This document shows positions 26,644 to 35,017 of a DNA stretch of 64,000 nt, one piece after another. How positions within the stretch are numbered: position 1 is the stretch's first letter; each line of letters starts with the position of its first letter. The DNA comes from CAZYFH01 sp965249175 (GTDB lineage: Bacteria > Acidobacteriota > Vicinamibacteria > Vicinamibacterales > UBA8438), in NCBI GenBank assembly GCA_965249175.1, contig OZ252227.1, positions 6,200,001-6,264,000 on the forward strand, in the 5' to 3' direction. The notes beneath the pieces are model-generated. The model saw only the letters and a list, made by a program, of their open reading frames with translations, did not search any database and was not told the DNA's origin. A program made the translations under genes and the position numbers.

Positions 26644-27768
26644 ATGACGACAAAGGATGCGACGACAACTTTGAGCCGGCGACGCGTGTTGGCCTCTCTG
26701 CTAGGCGTCGGGGCCGTCGCCCCCTTCGTGCGCGGCGAGCGGGGCGGTGCGGATGGCTCGGTGCTGCTGCGCTATACGGCGCACGTCCCCAACTCCCACG
26801 GCCTCTACGGCAAGGTGTTTCTGCCGTGGGTGGACATCGTCACGGAACGGACGGGCGGACGGATCCGCTGGGAGCACTTCGTCGACGGTCTGTTGCACGG
26901 GGCGCTCGACGGGTTCAAAGCCGTGGCCGCGGACGTCACCGACTACACACACGCATACGCCACATACCAGCCAGGGAGCTTTCAGTTGACCCACGGGCTC
27001 CAGCTGCCGTTCATCTTTCCGAACCCAGCCGTCGCCGCGCTCGTGTCCGAGGAGCTGTATCCCGAGTACCTCAAGGGCGAATACGAGCGGATGGGCGTCT
27101 ATCTCGCCCACTGCGATTCGACGACGGCCTACGACATCCTCTCGAAGATTCCGATCCGCACGCCCGACGACATTCGCGGACTCAAGGTCCGTTCGACCGG
27201 CGGGCTCATGGCCGACATTCTTCGGCAGGTGGGTGCGATTCCCGTCGTCCTGGCGGCGGCCGAGACCTACACGGCCTTTCAACGAGGCATCCTCGACGCG
27301 GTCGCGGTGGGCGTCGCGGATATGGCAGCCTATCGGCTCTATGAGACCGGTCGCTACTATCTGCCGATTCGACTCACGCACACGGTCATCCAGTACTGTC
27401 TGAATCCGCGCACCTTCGACGGTCTGCCCGCCGACCTGCGCGTCCCGCTCTACAACCTCTTTCGCCTGCGTGGACAGGTGGCCCACGCCAACTACTACGG
27501 TGGCGCGTCGGTGGTGAGCGCCATCGAGACGATGACTGCAGGCGGCGTCGAGACGGTGGAACCGACACCGGCGGAACGCCAGGCGTGGGTGGACGCGGTC
27601 GAGCCGCTGGAAGGGCGCTTCATCGAGGAGAACGAGCGGATCGGTCTCCCTGCTGCCGCCTTCGTGCGCGAGGCGAAGGCGCGCGCGGCGGCGTACGCAG
27701 CGTGGACGGACCAGGAGCTCTGGGACCACATCTCCGCGCATCCCGTCCAGGGCATCATCGATCTGTAA
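26644..27768 (+). CDS. TRAP transporter substrate-binding protein (DctP family), Tat-exported
   Basis: A 374-residue periplasmic solute receptor. The N-terminus LSRRRVLASLLGVGAVAPF is a twin-arginine signal. The DctP fold is seen in GKVFLPWVDIVTERTGGRIRWEHF, GLQLPFIFPNP, TPDDIRGLKVRSTGGLMADIL and IPVVLAAAETYTAFQRGILDAV, the last being the family's QRGxxDG-type region. It captures an organic acid or related anion and delivers it to the DctQM membrane pair encoded immediately downstream. The ligand cannot be deduced. Confidence 0.93.
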   Translation: MTTKDATTTLSRRRVLASLLGVGAVAPFVRGERGGADGSVLLRYTAHVPNSHGLYGKVFLPWVDIVTERTGGRIRWEHFVDGLLHGALDGFKAVAADVTDYTHAYATYQPGSFQLTHGLQLPFIFPNPAVAALVSEELYPEYLKGEYERMGVYLAHCDSTTAYDILSKIPIRTPDDIRGLKVRSTGGLMADILRQVGAIPVVLAAAETYTAFQRGILDAVAVGVADMAAYRLYETGRYYLPIRLTHTVIQYCLNPRTFDGLPADLRVPLYNLFRLRGQVAHANYYGGASVVSAIETMTAGGVETVEPTPAERQAWVDAVEPLEGRFIEENERIGLPAAAFVREAKARAAAYAAWTDQELWDHISAHPVQGIIDL

Positions 27769-27779
27769 CCTGCCGGAGG

Positions 27780-28334
27780 ATGGCAACGGAGAGCATGACC
27801 GGACCGGTGGCCTGGCTCGACCTGGCGGCCGAGCGCGTCGATCGCTGGTCCGAGAAGACGGCCGTCCGGCTCTTCAAGCTTGGCATCTACGTCACGATGC
27901 CGGCGCTGGTCGTGCTGGTCACGCTGGACGTGGCCCTGCGCTACGTGTTCAACGCGCCGCTGCAGTGGGGGCGCGACGTCAACGGGCTCATCCTGCTGAT
28001 GACGATCTTCTGCGCGCTCCCGCACGCGTGGGACCGCGCGTACCACATTCGTATGGAGGTCTTTTATCTGCGGATGTCCGGCGCGCGCCGACGGGCAGTG
28101 GACGTGCTGACGTCAGTGGCCGGCATCATCGTCTTCGGGTTGATGGCCGTGCAGGGGGCGCGCTACGTGCCCTTCATGATCCAAGCGCGTGAGACCGGCG
28201 AGGATCTCGATGTGCCGCTCTGGCCGTTCATGGGCTTCCTGTCGGCCTGCGCGCTGGTGATGGTCGCCCGGGTGTTCGCGAACCCCGCCGGCGTGGAGCC
28301 CGACCGGGCAGCCGGGGACGACGCGGCGTCGTGA
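27780..28334 (+). CDS. TRAP transporter small membrane subunit (DctQ family)
   Basis: A 184-residue protein with four predicted membrane segments (IYVTMPALVVLVTLDVALRY, the LLMTIFCALPHAWDR region, VLTSVAGIIVFGLMAVQG, FMGFLSACALVMVARV). DVALRYVFNAPLQWGRDV is the conserved DctQ motif. It pairs with DctM in sodium-driven uptake. ATG 27780 directly follows GGAGG; ATG 27795 is an alternative start with a nearer GGAG. Its stop overlaps the DctM start (GTGA). Confidence 0.9.
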   Translation: MATESMTGPVAWLDLAAERVDRWSEKTAVRLFKLGIYVTMPALVVLVTLDVALRYVFNAPLQWGRDVNGLILLMTIFCALPHAWDRAYHIRMEVFYLRMSGARRRAVDVLTSVAGIIVFGLMAVQGARYVPFMIQARETGEDLDVPLWPFMGFLSACALVMVARVFANPAGVEPDRAAGDDAAS

Positions 28335-29632
28335 GCCTCACGCTTGCCGGTCTCATCGGCGTCATCGCGATGCTCGTGCTCCTGATCCTCGGAGTGCCCA
28401 TCGCGCTCGCGATGGCGGTGACCGGTGCCGTCGGTCTCTGGATTCTCGAAGGACCTGGTCCGGCGCTGGCCCACACGCTGCTCATCCCATGGGACGAAGG
28501 ACGCAGCTTCGTCCTCGTCACCATTCCGCTCTTCGTCTTGATGGGACAGCTCGTCTTCCACACGGGCCTCGCGTCAGATCTCTACGACGGCGTCCGCACG
28601 TGGATCAGTAAGGTGCCGGGCGGCATGGCGATCACGTCGGTGCTGGCCTGCGGCGCGTTCGGCGCGGTGACCGGATCGAGCATCGCGACCGTGGCCACGA
28701 TGGGCGCGATCGTGATGCCCGAGATGCGCCGCTACAAGTATCATCCGCGCCTGGCGACGGGCGCGCTCGCCGCCTCGGGCACGCTCGGCATTCTCATCCC
28801 GCCCAGCCTGATCTTCATCTTCTACGGGGTGATGACCGAAACGTCGATCGGCGCGCTCTTCATCGCGGGTATCGTGCCGGGCATTCTGACCGCCGCGATG
28901 TTCTCGGCGATCATCTTGATCCGGTGCATCGTGACTCCCTCGCTGGGGCCGCCCGGGCCCGGAGCCACCTGGAGCGAGCGACGGGCGTCGACGATGGGCC
29001 TCCTGCCGATCCTGGCATTGTTTTTCCTGGTGATCGGGGGCATCTACGGGGGCATCTTCACCCCCACCGAAGCGGCGGGGGTGGGGTGCACGGGCGTGCT
29101 GCTGACGGCCGCAACCCGGCGCCGCGTGACGAAGCGGGCCATGGCCAAGGCGCTCGAGGAGACGGCGCTGGTCAGCGCCATGATCTTCGCGATCATCATC
29201 GGCGGCTATCTCGTGGCGCGCTTCTTGGCGATCACGGGGATCACGGAAAACCTGGTGGCGATGCTGGTCGGGCTGGAGCTGGGACGGGTGTCCTTCCTCC
29301 TGCTCCTCGTGCTGCTCTACCTGGTGCTGGGCGCGATGGTCGACGTCTTCGGGATGTTGGTGCTGACGATCCCGTTCGTGATGCCCGTCGTGGGTGAGCT
29401 CGGGATCAACCCGGTCTGGTTCGGGGTCTTTGCCGTGATGATGGCCGAGGTCGCGCTCGTGACGCCGCCCATCGGCGCCAACGTCTTCGTCATGCGGCGG
29501 ACGGCGCCCGAGGTCCCGATGGGCGACATCTTCATGGGCGTGCTCCCGTTCGTGATTGGCCAGCTCATCGTGATCGCGCTGATCATCGCGTTCCCGGCCA
29601 TCGCGCTGTGGTTGCCCGATCGGATGGGGTAG
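28331..29632 (+). CDS. TRAP transporter large permease subunit (DctM family)
   Basis: A 433-residue membrane protein with about a dozen hydrophobic segments, the sodium-coupled translocation subunit of the TRAP system. Typical DctM stretches are LGVPIALAMAVTGAVGL, IPLFVLMGQLVFHTGLASDLYD, ACGAFGAVTGSSIATVATMG, GTLGILIPPSLIFIFYGVMTE and IYGGIFTPTEAAGVG. GTG start in a four-base overlap with DctQ, so the two subunits are translationally coupled. Confidence 0.95.
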   Translation: MSLTLAGLIGVIAMLVLLILGVPIALAMAVTGAVGLWILEGPGPALAHTLLIPWDEGRSFVLVTIPLFVLMGQLVFHTGLASDLYDGVRTWISKVPGGMAITSVLACGAFGAVTGSSIATVATMGAIVMPEMRRYKYHPRLATGALAASGTLGILIPPSLIFIFYGVMTETSIGALFIAGIVPGILTAAMFSAIILIRCIVTPSLGPPGPGATWSERRASTMGLLPILALFFLVIGGIYGGIFTPTEAAGVGCTGVLLTAATRRRVTKRAMAKALEETALVSAMIFAIIIGGYLVARFLAITGITENLVAMLVGLELGRVSFLLLLVLLYLVLGAMVDVFGMLVLTIPFVMPVVGELGINPVWFGVFAVMMAEVALVTPPIGANVFVMRRTAPEVPMGDIFMGVLPFVIGQLIVIALIIAFPAIALWLPDRMG

Positions 29633-29659
29633 GGCTCGATCGAGACGCGCACAACGGAG

Positions 29660-31201
29660 ATGACAGAACGCACGCCCGTGCTGGTCGGCATCGGCCAGCG
29701 TCTGCAACGCGTCGACGACCCCGCCGAGGCACAGGCGCCGATCGAGCTCATGATCGCCGCCGTCCGCGCCGCCGCGGCCGACGCGGGCGCGCCGACACTC
29801 CTCGCGAAGGCGAGCTCCATTCGTGTCATCAAGGGCATCTGGGGGTATCGGAATCCAGGCCTCGCCATCGCCGAGACCCTTGCCTGTGGCGCAATCGAGA
29901 CAGGCGTGTCCGTGCTGGGCGGCAACCACGTGCAGATGGTGCTCAACCGAAGCGCCGTCGACATACGTGAAGGTGTGCGCGACGTGGTCATCCTCACCGG
30001 TGCCGAATGCGGCCGGACCATGGCACGGGCGCAACGGGCGGGGATCGAGCTCGACTGGTTGGCGGACCAGCAACCCGATGCGATCCCGGCGCCCGACGTC
30101 GAGTACGGGACCGCGAAGTGGACGCGTCACGAGGCCGAAATGGCGCGCGGGCTTCAGCGCCCGGCGCCGTATTACGCGATGTTCGAGAACGCGCTCCGCT
30201 ACCATGCGGGCGAGTCGGTCGACGAGCACCAGGACCGCATCGCGCGGCTCTGGGCCCGCTTCAGCACGGTCGCTCAAGGCAACCCGAGTGCGTGGATCCG
30301 CCGCGCGGTGACGGCGGAAGAGATCGGTACCACGTCAGCGACCAATCGACTGCTGTCGTTCCCGTATCCGAAGCTCATGACCGCGAACATGCGGGTCGAC
30401 ATGGGTGCGGCCCTCATCCTCTGCTCGCTCGAGACGGCCAAGTCGCTCGGGATCGCGCCGGGAAAGATGATCTTTCCCCTGAGTGGGACCGACGCCTACG
30501 ACCACTACTTCGTGTCCGAGCGCCACACCCTCCACGCGTCGCCGGCCATCCGCATCGCGGGACGGCGGGCGCTCGAGTTGGCGGAAGTCGAGATCGACGA
30601 TCTCGACTTCGTCGACCTCTATAGCTGCTTCCCGAGCGCCGTCCAGATCGCGGCGAACGAGCTGGGCCTGTCGCAGGACCGGCCGCTGTCGGTCACCGGC
30701 GGTCTGACGTTCGGTGGCGGCCCGCTGAACAACTACGTCATGCACGCCATCGCGCGGACCGCGGAGCTCCTGCGGGAGACACCGGGCGGGCGCGCGCTCG
30801 TCACCGCGAATGGCGGGATGCTCACGAAACACGCGTTCGGTGTCTACGGCGCTGAGCCTTCCGCGCGAGGATACGCCTACCAGGACCTCCAGGCGCAGGT
30901 GGATCGCGAGCCGAGACGAGAGGTGACGGTCAACGTCGCCGGCGCCGCGGAGATCGAGTCCTATACCGTCGCGTTCGGCGAGAAGGTGGCAACGCCGACG
31001 CGGTCGTACTCGGCGATCTACGCGAAGACGACCGACTCCGGGACCGACCCGTCAGTCGCGCATCTGGCGTGTCGACTGCCCGACGGTCGGCGCACATGGG
31101 CCAACATCGAGACACCGGAGGTCCTCGACGCGATGTGTCACGAGGAGTTCTGCGGTCGCACAGTCCGGATCGACGGCCAAGGGACGGCAGTGCTCACCTG
31201 A
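29660..31201 (+). CDS. thiolase-like acetyl-CoA acetyltransferase family protein
   Basis: A 513-residue thiolase-superfamily protein. The N-terminal half is TPVLVGIGQRLQRVDDP..., where the usual nucleophile segment reads SVLGGNHVQMVLNRS, without an obvious Cys. The C-terminal half carries DLDFVDLYSCFPSAVQIAANELGL (Cys/Phe box) and VTGGLTFGGGPLNNYVMHA with NGGMLTKHAFGVYG, giving the His and Gly-rich loop of the family. A C-terminal beta domain follows (VNVAGAAEIESYTVAFGEK). The SCP2-like thiolase branch often lacks degradative activity. The gene follows the TRAP operon by 27 bp and may metabolise the imported compound after CoA activation; this is inference. Confidence 0.87.
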   Translation: MTERTPVLVGIGQRLQRVDDPAEAQAPIELMIAAVRAAAADAGAPTLLAKASSIRVIKGIWGYRNPGLAIAETLACGAIETGVSVLGGNHVQMVLNRSAVDIREGVRDVVILTGAECGRTMARAQRAGIELDWLADQQPDAIPAPDVEYGTAKWTRHEAEMARGLQRPAPYYAMFENALRYHAGESVDEHQDRIARLWARFSTVAQGNPSAWIRRAVTAEEIGTTSATNRLLSFPYPKLMTANMRVDMGAALILCSLETAKSLGIAPGKMIFPLSGTDAYDHYFVSERHTLHASPAIRIAGRRALELAEVEIDDLDFVDLYSCFPSAVQIAANELGLSQDRPLSVTGGLTFGGGPLNNYVMHAIARTAELLRETPGGRALVTANGGMLTKHAFGVYGAEPSARGYAYQDLQAQVDREPRREVTVNVAGAAEIESYTVAFGEKVATPTRSYSAIYAKTTDSGTDPSVAHLACRLPDGRRTWANIETPEVLDAMCHEEFCGRTVRIDGQGTAVLT

Positions 31202-31281
31202 AGAAGAATGCGACCGGTTTCGGCGGTCGGCTCATTCCTTGAGCCTCCGCGACGCGGCATGGGCTCTGCGCTCGGCAGAGC

Positions 31282-31671
31282 GTGGCCCGCCCGTCGACGA
31301 CCTACGAACCGCGGCAACCTGCAGCCGGCGTCCTGCACCAAGTCGTGCGCGACTACTTCGAGACGGTTCGGTCGCAGGCGGTCCAACCGCGCGACGGCGA
31401 GGGCCTTCCCGACTTCGTCGAGCAGGAGTTTCGCGATTTCCTGCAGTGCGGCGCCCTCGGGGGAGGGTTTGCCCGGTTCCGTTGCACAGCGTGCGGGTTT
31501 GACCGTCTCGTCCCGTTTTCGTGTAGGGGGAGGGGGTTCTGTCCGAGTTGTGGTGGGCGACGCATGGCGGAGCGCGCCGCTCATCTCGTTGACAATGTGT
31601 TCCCACGGGTGCCTGTGCGCCAATGGGTGCTAAGCCTCCCGCACCGTCTCGATGCGAGAATCGACGCTTGA
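31282..31671 (+). mobile_element. N-terminal fragment of an IS91-family transposase
   Basis: The 129-codon ORF (GTG start) matches the zinc-ribbon start of IS91-type transposases: QVVRDYFETVRSQA, RFRCTACGFDRLVPFSCRGRGFCPSCGGRRMAE with paired Cys, then HLVDNVFPRVPVRQWVLSLPHRL. Intact proteins run on for another 250-350 residues with the HUH nickase domain; here the frame stops soon after LSLPHRL. It is a truncated, inactive copy marking the left edge of the mobile island. Confidence 0.85.
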
Positions 31672-31730
31672 CCCCCTGCCTCTCGGGGCTGGCTCGTCCG
31701 CATGACGCTGGGACAGGGCCTGTAATCCGC

Positions 31731-31822
31731 CTGTCGGAGGGGCTTTCAGGCAGGCTTTCAGCTTTCAGGCAGAGTCGAGTAATGGAACTTCCGTTAACGG
31801 GGGTGTCTAATATCGTCTATCG
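31731..31822. repeat. long direct repeat, copy A
   Basis: It starts CTGTCGGAGGGGCTTTCAGG and ends CTAATATCGTCTATCG, sharing almost the whole sequence with copy B at 33824-33896 in the same orientation. Copy A has an extra internal expansion of GGCTTTCAGGCA-like units (31741-31771). Both copies contain the ten-base palindrome CCGTTAACGG. The two repeats bracket about 2 kb that includes the DUF1841-like and DUF1566 genes. Confidence 0.85.
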
Positions 31823-31846
31823 TCCTATCGTCCCGAACGAATCGAC

Positions 31847-32038
31847 ATGGTCGCGGCATACCATCGTCGTCGCTGTCCCTCCCTGCCGAACCGTCAACTT
31901 CACGCAACCATCCACGTTGTCGTGGAGAACCAACTCGCCCTCGATGAACACATCGTCATCCAGGCACTCGGGAGACTCCGGGACGGGCGGCTCGATCGAC
32001 ATGACGCGATTCAGGCAATCGGCATGGTCCTGAGCTAA
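31847..32038 (+). CDS. small DUF1841-like protein (possibly truncated)
   Basis: A 63-residue protein whose C-terminal part reads LHATIHVVVENQLALDEHI and GRLDRHDAIQAIGMVLS. This recalls the DUF1841-type pattern (NPRLHxTIHxVVxNQL...LxRHExIHxIGSVL). Annotated members are longer, so the gene may be a 5'-truncated remnant just inside direct repeat copy A. The opposite strand has an open frame of similar size (31817-32041), but it shows no recognisable pattern. Function unknown. Confidence 0.5.
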   Translation: MVAAYHRRRCPSLPNRQLHATIHVVVENQLALDEHIVIQALGRLRDGRLDRHDAIQAIGMVLS

Positions 32039-32100
32039 CACATCTACTCACCGGCTCGGGCCTTGCAAACACTTCACGCACTTGTGTTGAGGAGGATTCG

Positions 32101-33469
32101 ATGCTGCATCCACGCTTCCACGTGCACTCGAAACCCCCGGCCGTGCTCGCGCTCGTAGCGGCACTGGGGGGCCAGCTCGCTGCGCAGAGCCCGCCACCGC
32201 TCATCCCATACAGCGGGGTCGTGATGGACGCTGCCGGCAACCCGCTCTCGGACCCTGTCACGCTGACGTTTGCCATCTACGCCGACCAGGAGGGAGGCAC
32301 GCCCGAGTGGGACGAGGTCCAGGCGGTGCAGCCGGACTGGACGGGCCGCTATGCCGTGTATCTCGGTGCGTCCGCCGCTGGGGGATTGCCGCTCGACCTG
32401 TTCACGTCGGACTCGCCACGGTGGTTGGGTGTGCCGGTCGAGGGCGACATCGAACAGCCTCGCGTGCTGCTCGGTAGCGGCCCTATGCGCTGAAGGCCGC
32501 CGACGCCGATACGCTCGGGGGCCGGCCGGTCTCGGACTTCGTGTTGGTCACCGATAGCACGGACGGACCAGGGACTGGGGATTGGACCCCGGCTACCGAC
32601 ACCCAGCGCCAGGCGGTCGACGGCCCCATCGGCAACGCTCTGACGACGCACGACGACGTCTACGTCGTGAATGCGCTCGGGGTCGGGACGGCGAATCCGC
32701 TCCAGCAGTTTGTGGTCTCGAACAACGGCGCGCTAGGTTTTGAGGTTGCGCCGTTTGTAGGGACCGTGGTCTTGCAAGCCTTTGACCGGCAGGTCGGCGG
32801 ATACGGAAGGCTGCGACTCGACACGAGCCCCTCGGGTCCGACTATGCTGCTCGACCAGCGCGGCAACGTCGGCATCGGCACGATCACACCGACCACGAGG
32901 CTTCACGTCGCGGGGACGGTCAACGCGACCGCCTTCGTGGGCGACGGGCGGGCCTGACCAACCTCAAAACCCGGCCCGATCCACCGTGCTTCGATCCGTT
33001 CAACCGCTACGTGGACTGTCGAAACGGGACCGTGACAGATACGGTGACAGGGCTGATCTGGTTGAAGGACCCGACCTGCCTAGACGGCGACGTCTGGGCG
33101 GGAGACAACAGAGCGGCGGCGGCCCTGGCGGAAGGCGCCTGCGGCCTGTCGGACCGATCTCAGCCCGGGGACTGGCGGCTCCCAACAAAGGCGGAGTGGG
33201 AGGCCACGGTCGCCGAGGCCGTGCGGCGGGGATGCGTTGGCGACGACGCACCATCCTGGACGGACGATGAAGGCGCCCGATGTTATAGCGACGGCACATC
33301 ATCCTCGTCGTTCGCCGGTATTGTGCCCGGGGGCTACACGACCAGTAGCGCGGTGGAGACCGCCCCGCACCTAGCCTGGACGGCGACGCTCCTGTCTGGT
33401 GGGGTCGTCCCCGTCCCGGCCAAGGTCTTCGGGGCCACAAATGCGTGGCCGGTGCGAAACGGACGGTGA
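32101..33469 (+). pseudogene. secreted DUF1566 (Lcl C-terminal)-domain protein, two frame breaks
   Basis: One gene split over three frames. Part 1 (from 32101) has a signal peptide and LIPYSGVVMDAAGNPLSD...VTLTFAIYAD. Part 2 has YALKAADADTLGGRPVSDFV and a trimeric-fibre-like segment with GNVGIGTITPTTRLHVAGTV. Part 3 has AGLTNL, FNRYVDCRNGTVTDTVTGLIW and GDWRLPTKAEWEATV, the DUF1566 signature. Adding one C to CCC (32481-32483) and one G to GGG (32944-32946) makes a continuous product of about 455 residues. Such proteins are large exported surface or fibre-like proteins. The frame breaks may be sequencing errors. Confidence 0.75.
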
Positions 33470-33509
33470 TGGGCTCGTAAGGATTCTTGCTATCTGGAAG
33501 TCGCCGACC

Positions 33510-33823
33510 TCACGACCGCGGATAGATGCGCTCGTGGCCGTTCGGCGGCGCCTCGACGCCGGGGGGCACCGGCGGCTCCTGGTCGGGCTGTAGGCGTTCC
33601 ACGAGGTTGAAGGTCACCCGCTTGCCCGCGACCCCGTTTTCCCACGGGGCATCCAGCACGTCCACCCAGAGGCTCTTGAGCGACCCGTCTGCCAAAAGGC
33701 GCTCGGCATCGCTTCTGATCGCAGCCTCCGCCTCCGCATACGGCGTCCGACGCTCCTGGGACGGCAGGCTGACGAGCTCGACCAGCGTCTCCGTCGAGAT
33801 ACTCCATGACCAGGAAGTCGATG
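33510..33823 (-). pseudogene. truncated gene remnant, kinase-like start joined to unknown sequence
   Basis: On the minus strand the frame ending at 33510 reads ADGSLKSLWVDVLDAPWENG and GKRVTFNLVERLQPDQ, with upstream TLVELVSLPSQERRTPYAEA. Immediately before this, in another frame, is IDFLVMEYLDG, which looks like the hinge segment of a Ser/Thr protein kinase. The sequence begins exactly at the edge of direct repeat copy B (33824), so the 5' part was probably removed when that repeat formed. Joining the two frames needs a net two-base gain or one-base loss. The C-terminal part is not recognised. Confidence 0.35.
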
Positions 33824-33896
33824 CTGTCGGAGGGGCTTTCAGGCAGAGTCGAGTGGTGGAACTTCCGTTAACGGGGGTGTCTAATATCGTCTATCG
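33824..33896. repeat. long direct repeat, copy B
   Basis: Begins CTGTCGGAGGGGCTTTCAGG and ends CTAATATCGTCTATCG. It matches copy A (31731-31822) apart from the missing internal expansion and a two-base change (GTGG for GTAA before AACTTCC). It directly truncates the remnant at 33510-33823. Confidence 0.85.
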
Positions 33897-33926
33897 GCGC
33901 CGTCCTGGAGGTGCACACCCCGGGTC

Positions 33927-33951
33927 TGTAGCGCAGGCCTTCAGGCCTGCG
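33927..33951. repeat. single-hairpin TGTAGCGC palindromic repeat
   Basis: TGTAGCGC followed by AGGCCT-tc-AGGCCT and GCG, identical over its length to the first half of the composite element at 26514. It overlaps the last 11 bases of the nucleotidyltransferase gene and supplies its final codons, so it may have set the present C-terminus. Confidence 0.65.
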
Positions 33952-34522
33952 GTGCCGCTTCGATGGCCCGCTCGAGCAGGTCAGACACGCCCAGGACGTC
34001 AGCCCCGCGGCGCAAGTAGTGGAGGTCCAGGCGGTCGCGTTGGACGGCGACGATGCCGAGGACGTCTCGCCATTGCCTGTCCGAGACCTCGTTCCCACGC
34101 CGAAACCAGCGTAGCTTTTGCAGCAAGATGTCTTCGGGCGTGTAGACATACAGCAGTCGGTGCGGCGCGGTCGCGACCGTGACTGCCACCCGGCGCGCCA
34201 TTTGCTCTTCATCCAGCGGGGTCCCGCCGAGCACGAAGATGTCGACCTTGGTGGAGGTGCCGTGGTGAATGAGGTTCACGCTCGCCCTCGACCGCACCGC
34301 GCGACGGACCGCGCGTTCATCGACGTAGAACGCGTCGCCGAGGGCGGCCACCAGTGGCGCTACGTCGTCATCGGTCATCTCAACGACCAGATCGATATCG
34401 AGGGTGGAACGAGGTTCGCCGCTCACCGAGCTCGCCAGCGAGCCGCCGACCAGATAGCGCAGACCGCACGCCTCGAGGGCCTCGGCCACGACGAGCGCAA
34501 CGTGAAGCGGGTCGGTGACCAC
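33941..34522 (-). CDS. nucleotidyltransferase-fold protein, possible toxin of a two-gene module
   Basis: A 193-residue protein with the minimal nucleotidyltransferase signature: YLVGGSLASSVSGEPRSTLDIDLVVEM (GS followed by DxD) and a third acidic site in VDIFVLGG. YVYTPEDILLQKLRWFRRG follows, as in AbiEii/DUF6036-like nucleotidyltransferases. GTG 34522 lies one base after the stop of the upstream small gene and gives the expected N-terminus; the longer ATG start at 34576 would overlap that gene by 53 bases. The last residues fall in a dispersed palindromic repeat. The pair has the order and spacing of a toxin-antitoxin module, but activity is unproven. Confidence 0.75.
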   Translation of the reverse strand: MVTDPLHVALVVAEALEACGLRYLVGGSLASSVSGEPRSTLDIDLVVEMTDDDVAPLVAALGDAFYVDERAVRRAVRSRASVNLIHHGTSTKVDIFVLGGTPLDEEQMARRVAVTVATAPHRLLYVYTPEDILLQKLRWFRRGNEVSDRQWRDVLGIVAVQRDRLDLHYLRRGADVLGVSDLLERAIEAAPQA

Positions 34523-34523
34523 G

Positions 34524-34817
34524 TCAGGGGCCAAGCAGGGTTCGGGCCTCCGGGTAGAGGCGAGCGGTGAGCTCACGACCGATCTTGATCTCGGCCAGTC
34601 GAAGCTGACACTCCCGCTCGGAGGCCTCCGGGTGCCGCATTCGGATACCGGCGAGCGCCAGCTCCTGCGCGTCGCGGGAAAGCGCGCTGACGGTTTGCAT
34701 CTTCTCCAAGGCCGTCATGTGGCGCCAGCCATCGACCTGGAGCCGCTCGATGTCCGCCGCGGTGTCGCGCGTGAGCGTGGCGGGTCGTGGCACACCGAGG
34801 TCGGCGGAATCAGACAC
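34524..34817 (-). CDS. conserved small protein, partner of the nucleotidyltransferase
   Basis: A 97-residue protein starting at GTG 34817. It contains WRHMTALEKMQTVSALSRDAQELALAGIR and SERECQLRLAEIKIGRELTARLYPE, two helical stretches found in hypothetical proteins encoded beside nucleotidyltransferase-fold genes. It ends one base before the nucleotidyltransferase start, so both are on one mRNA. A role as antitoxin is suggested only by position. A longer upstream ORF extension has unusual Arg-rich composition and is not credible. Confidence 0.7.
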   Translation of the reverse strand: MSDSADLGVPRPATLTRDTAADIERLQVDGWRHMTALEKMQTVSALSRDAQELALAGIRMRHPEASERECQLRLAEIKIGRELTARLYPEARTLLGP

Positions 34818-35017
34818 GGGGCAATTGTATCGCCGCCAGTCGGGCGGGTTCGACGGGTCGGCCCGGCGGCTACCCACGCGCCGACGTCCTGCGTTTCGTC
34901 GTCGACACTCCGGTCCGCCGGACACCATCGGCCAGTCGGGGTTCGCGATCCGGGGGCCTACCGTTCGGACCATACGCGCGGGGAAACGGGCGCCAAGAGG
35001 GAGGCCCGTGCGTGCGG

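Noticed and set aside
28574..30277. 567-codon open frame on the minus strand
   Set aside because: Antisense to DctM and the thiolase; very rich in Arg, His and Asp as expected of a GC-rich shadow.
31817..32041. 74-codon minus-strand frame opposite the DUF1841-like gene
   Set aside because: The plus-strand product shows a family-like pattern at its C-terminus; the minus product shows none.
33526..34182. 218-codon plus-strand frame across repeat B and the palindromic repeat
   Set aside because: It runs through two repeats and antisense to the nucleotidyltransferase; composition is Arg/Ser-rich without pattern.
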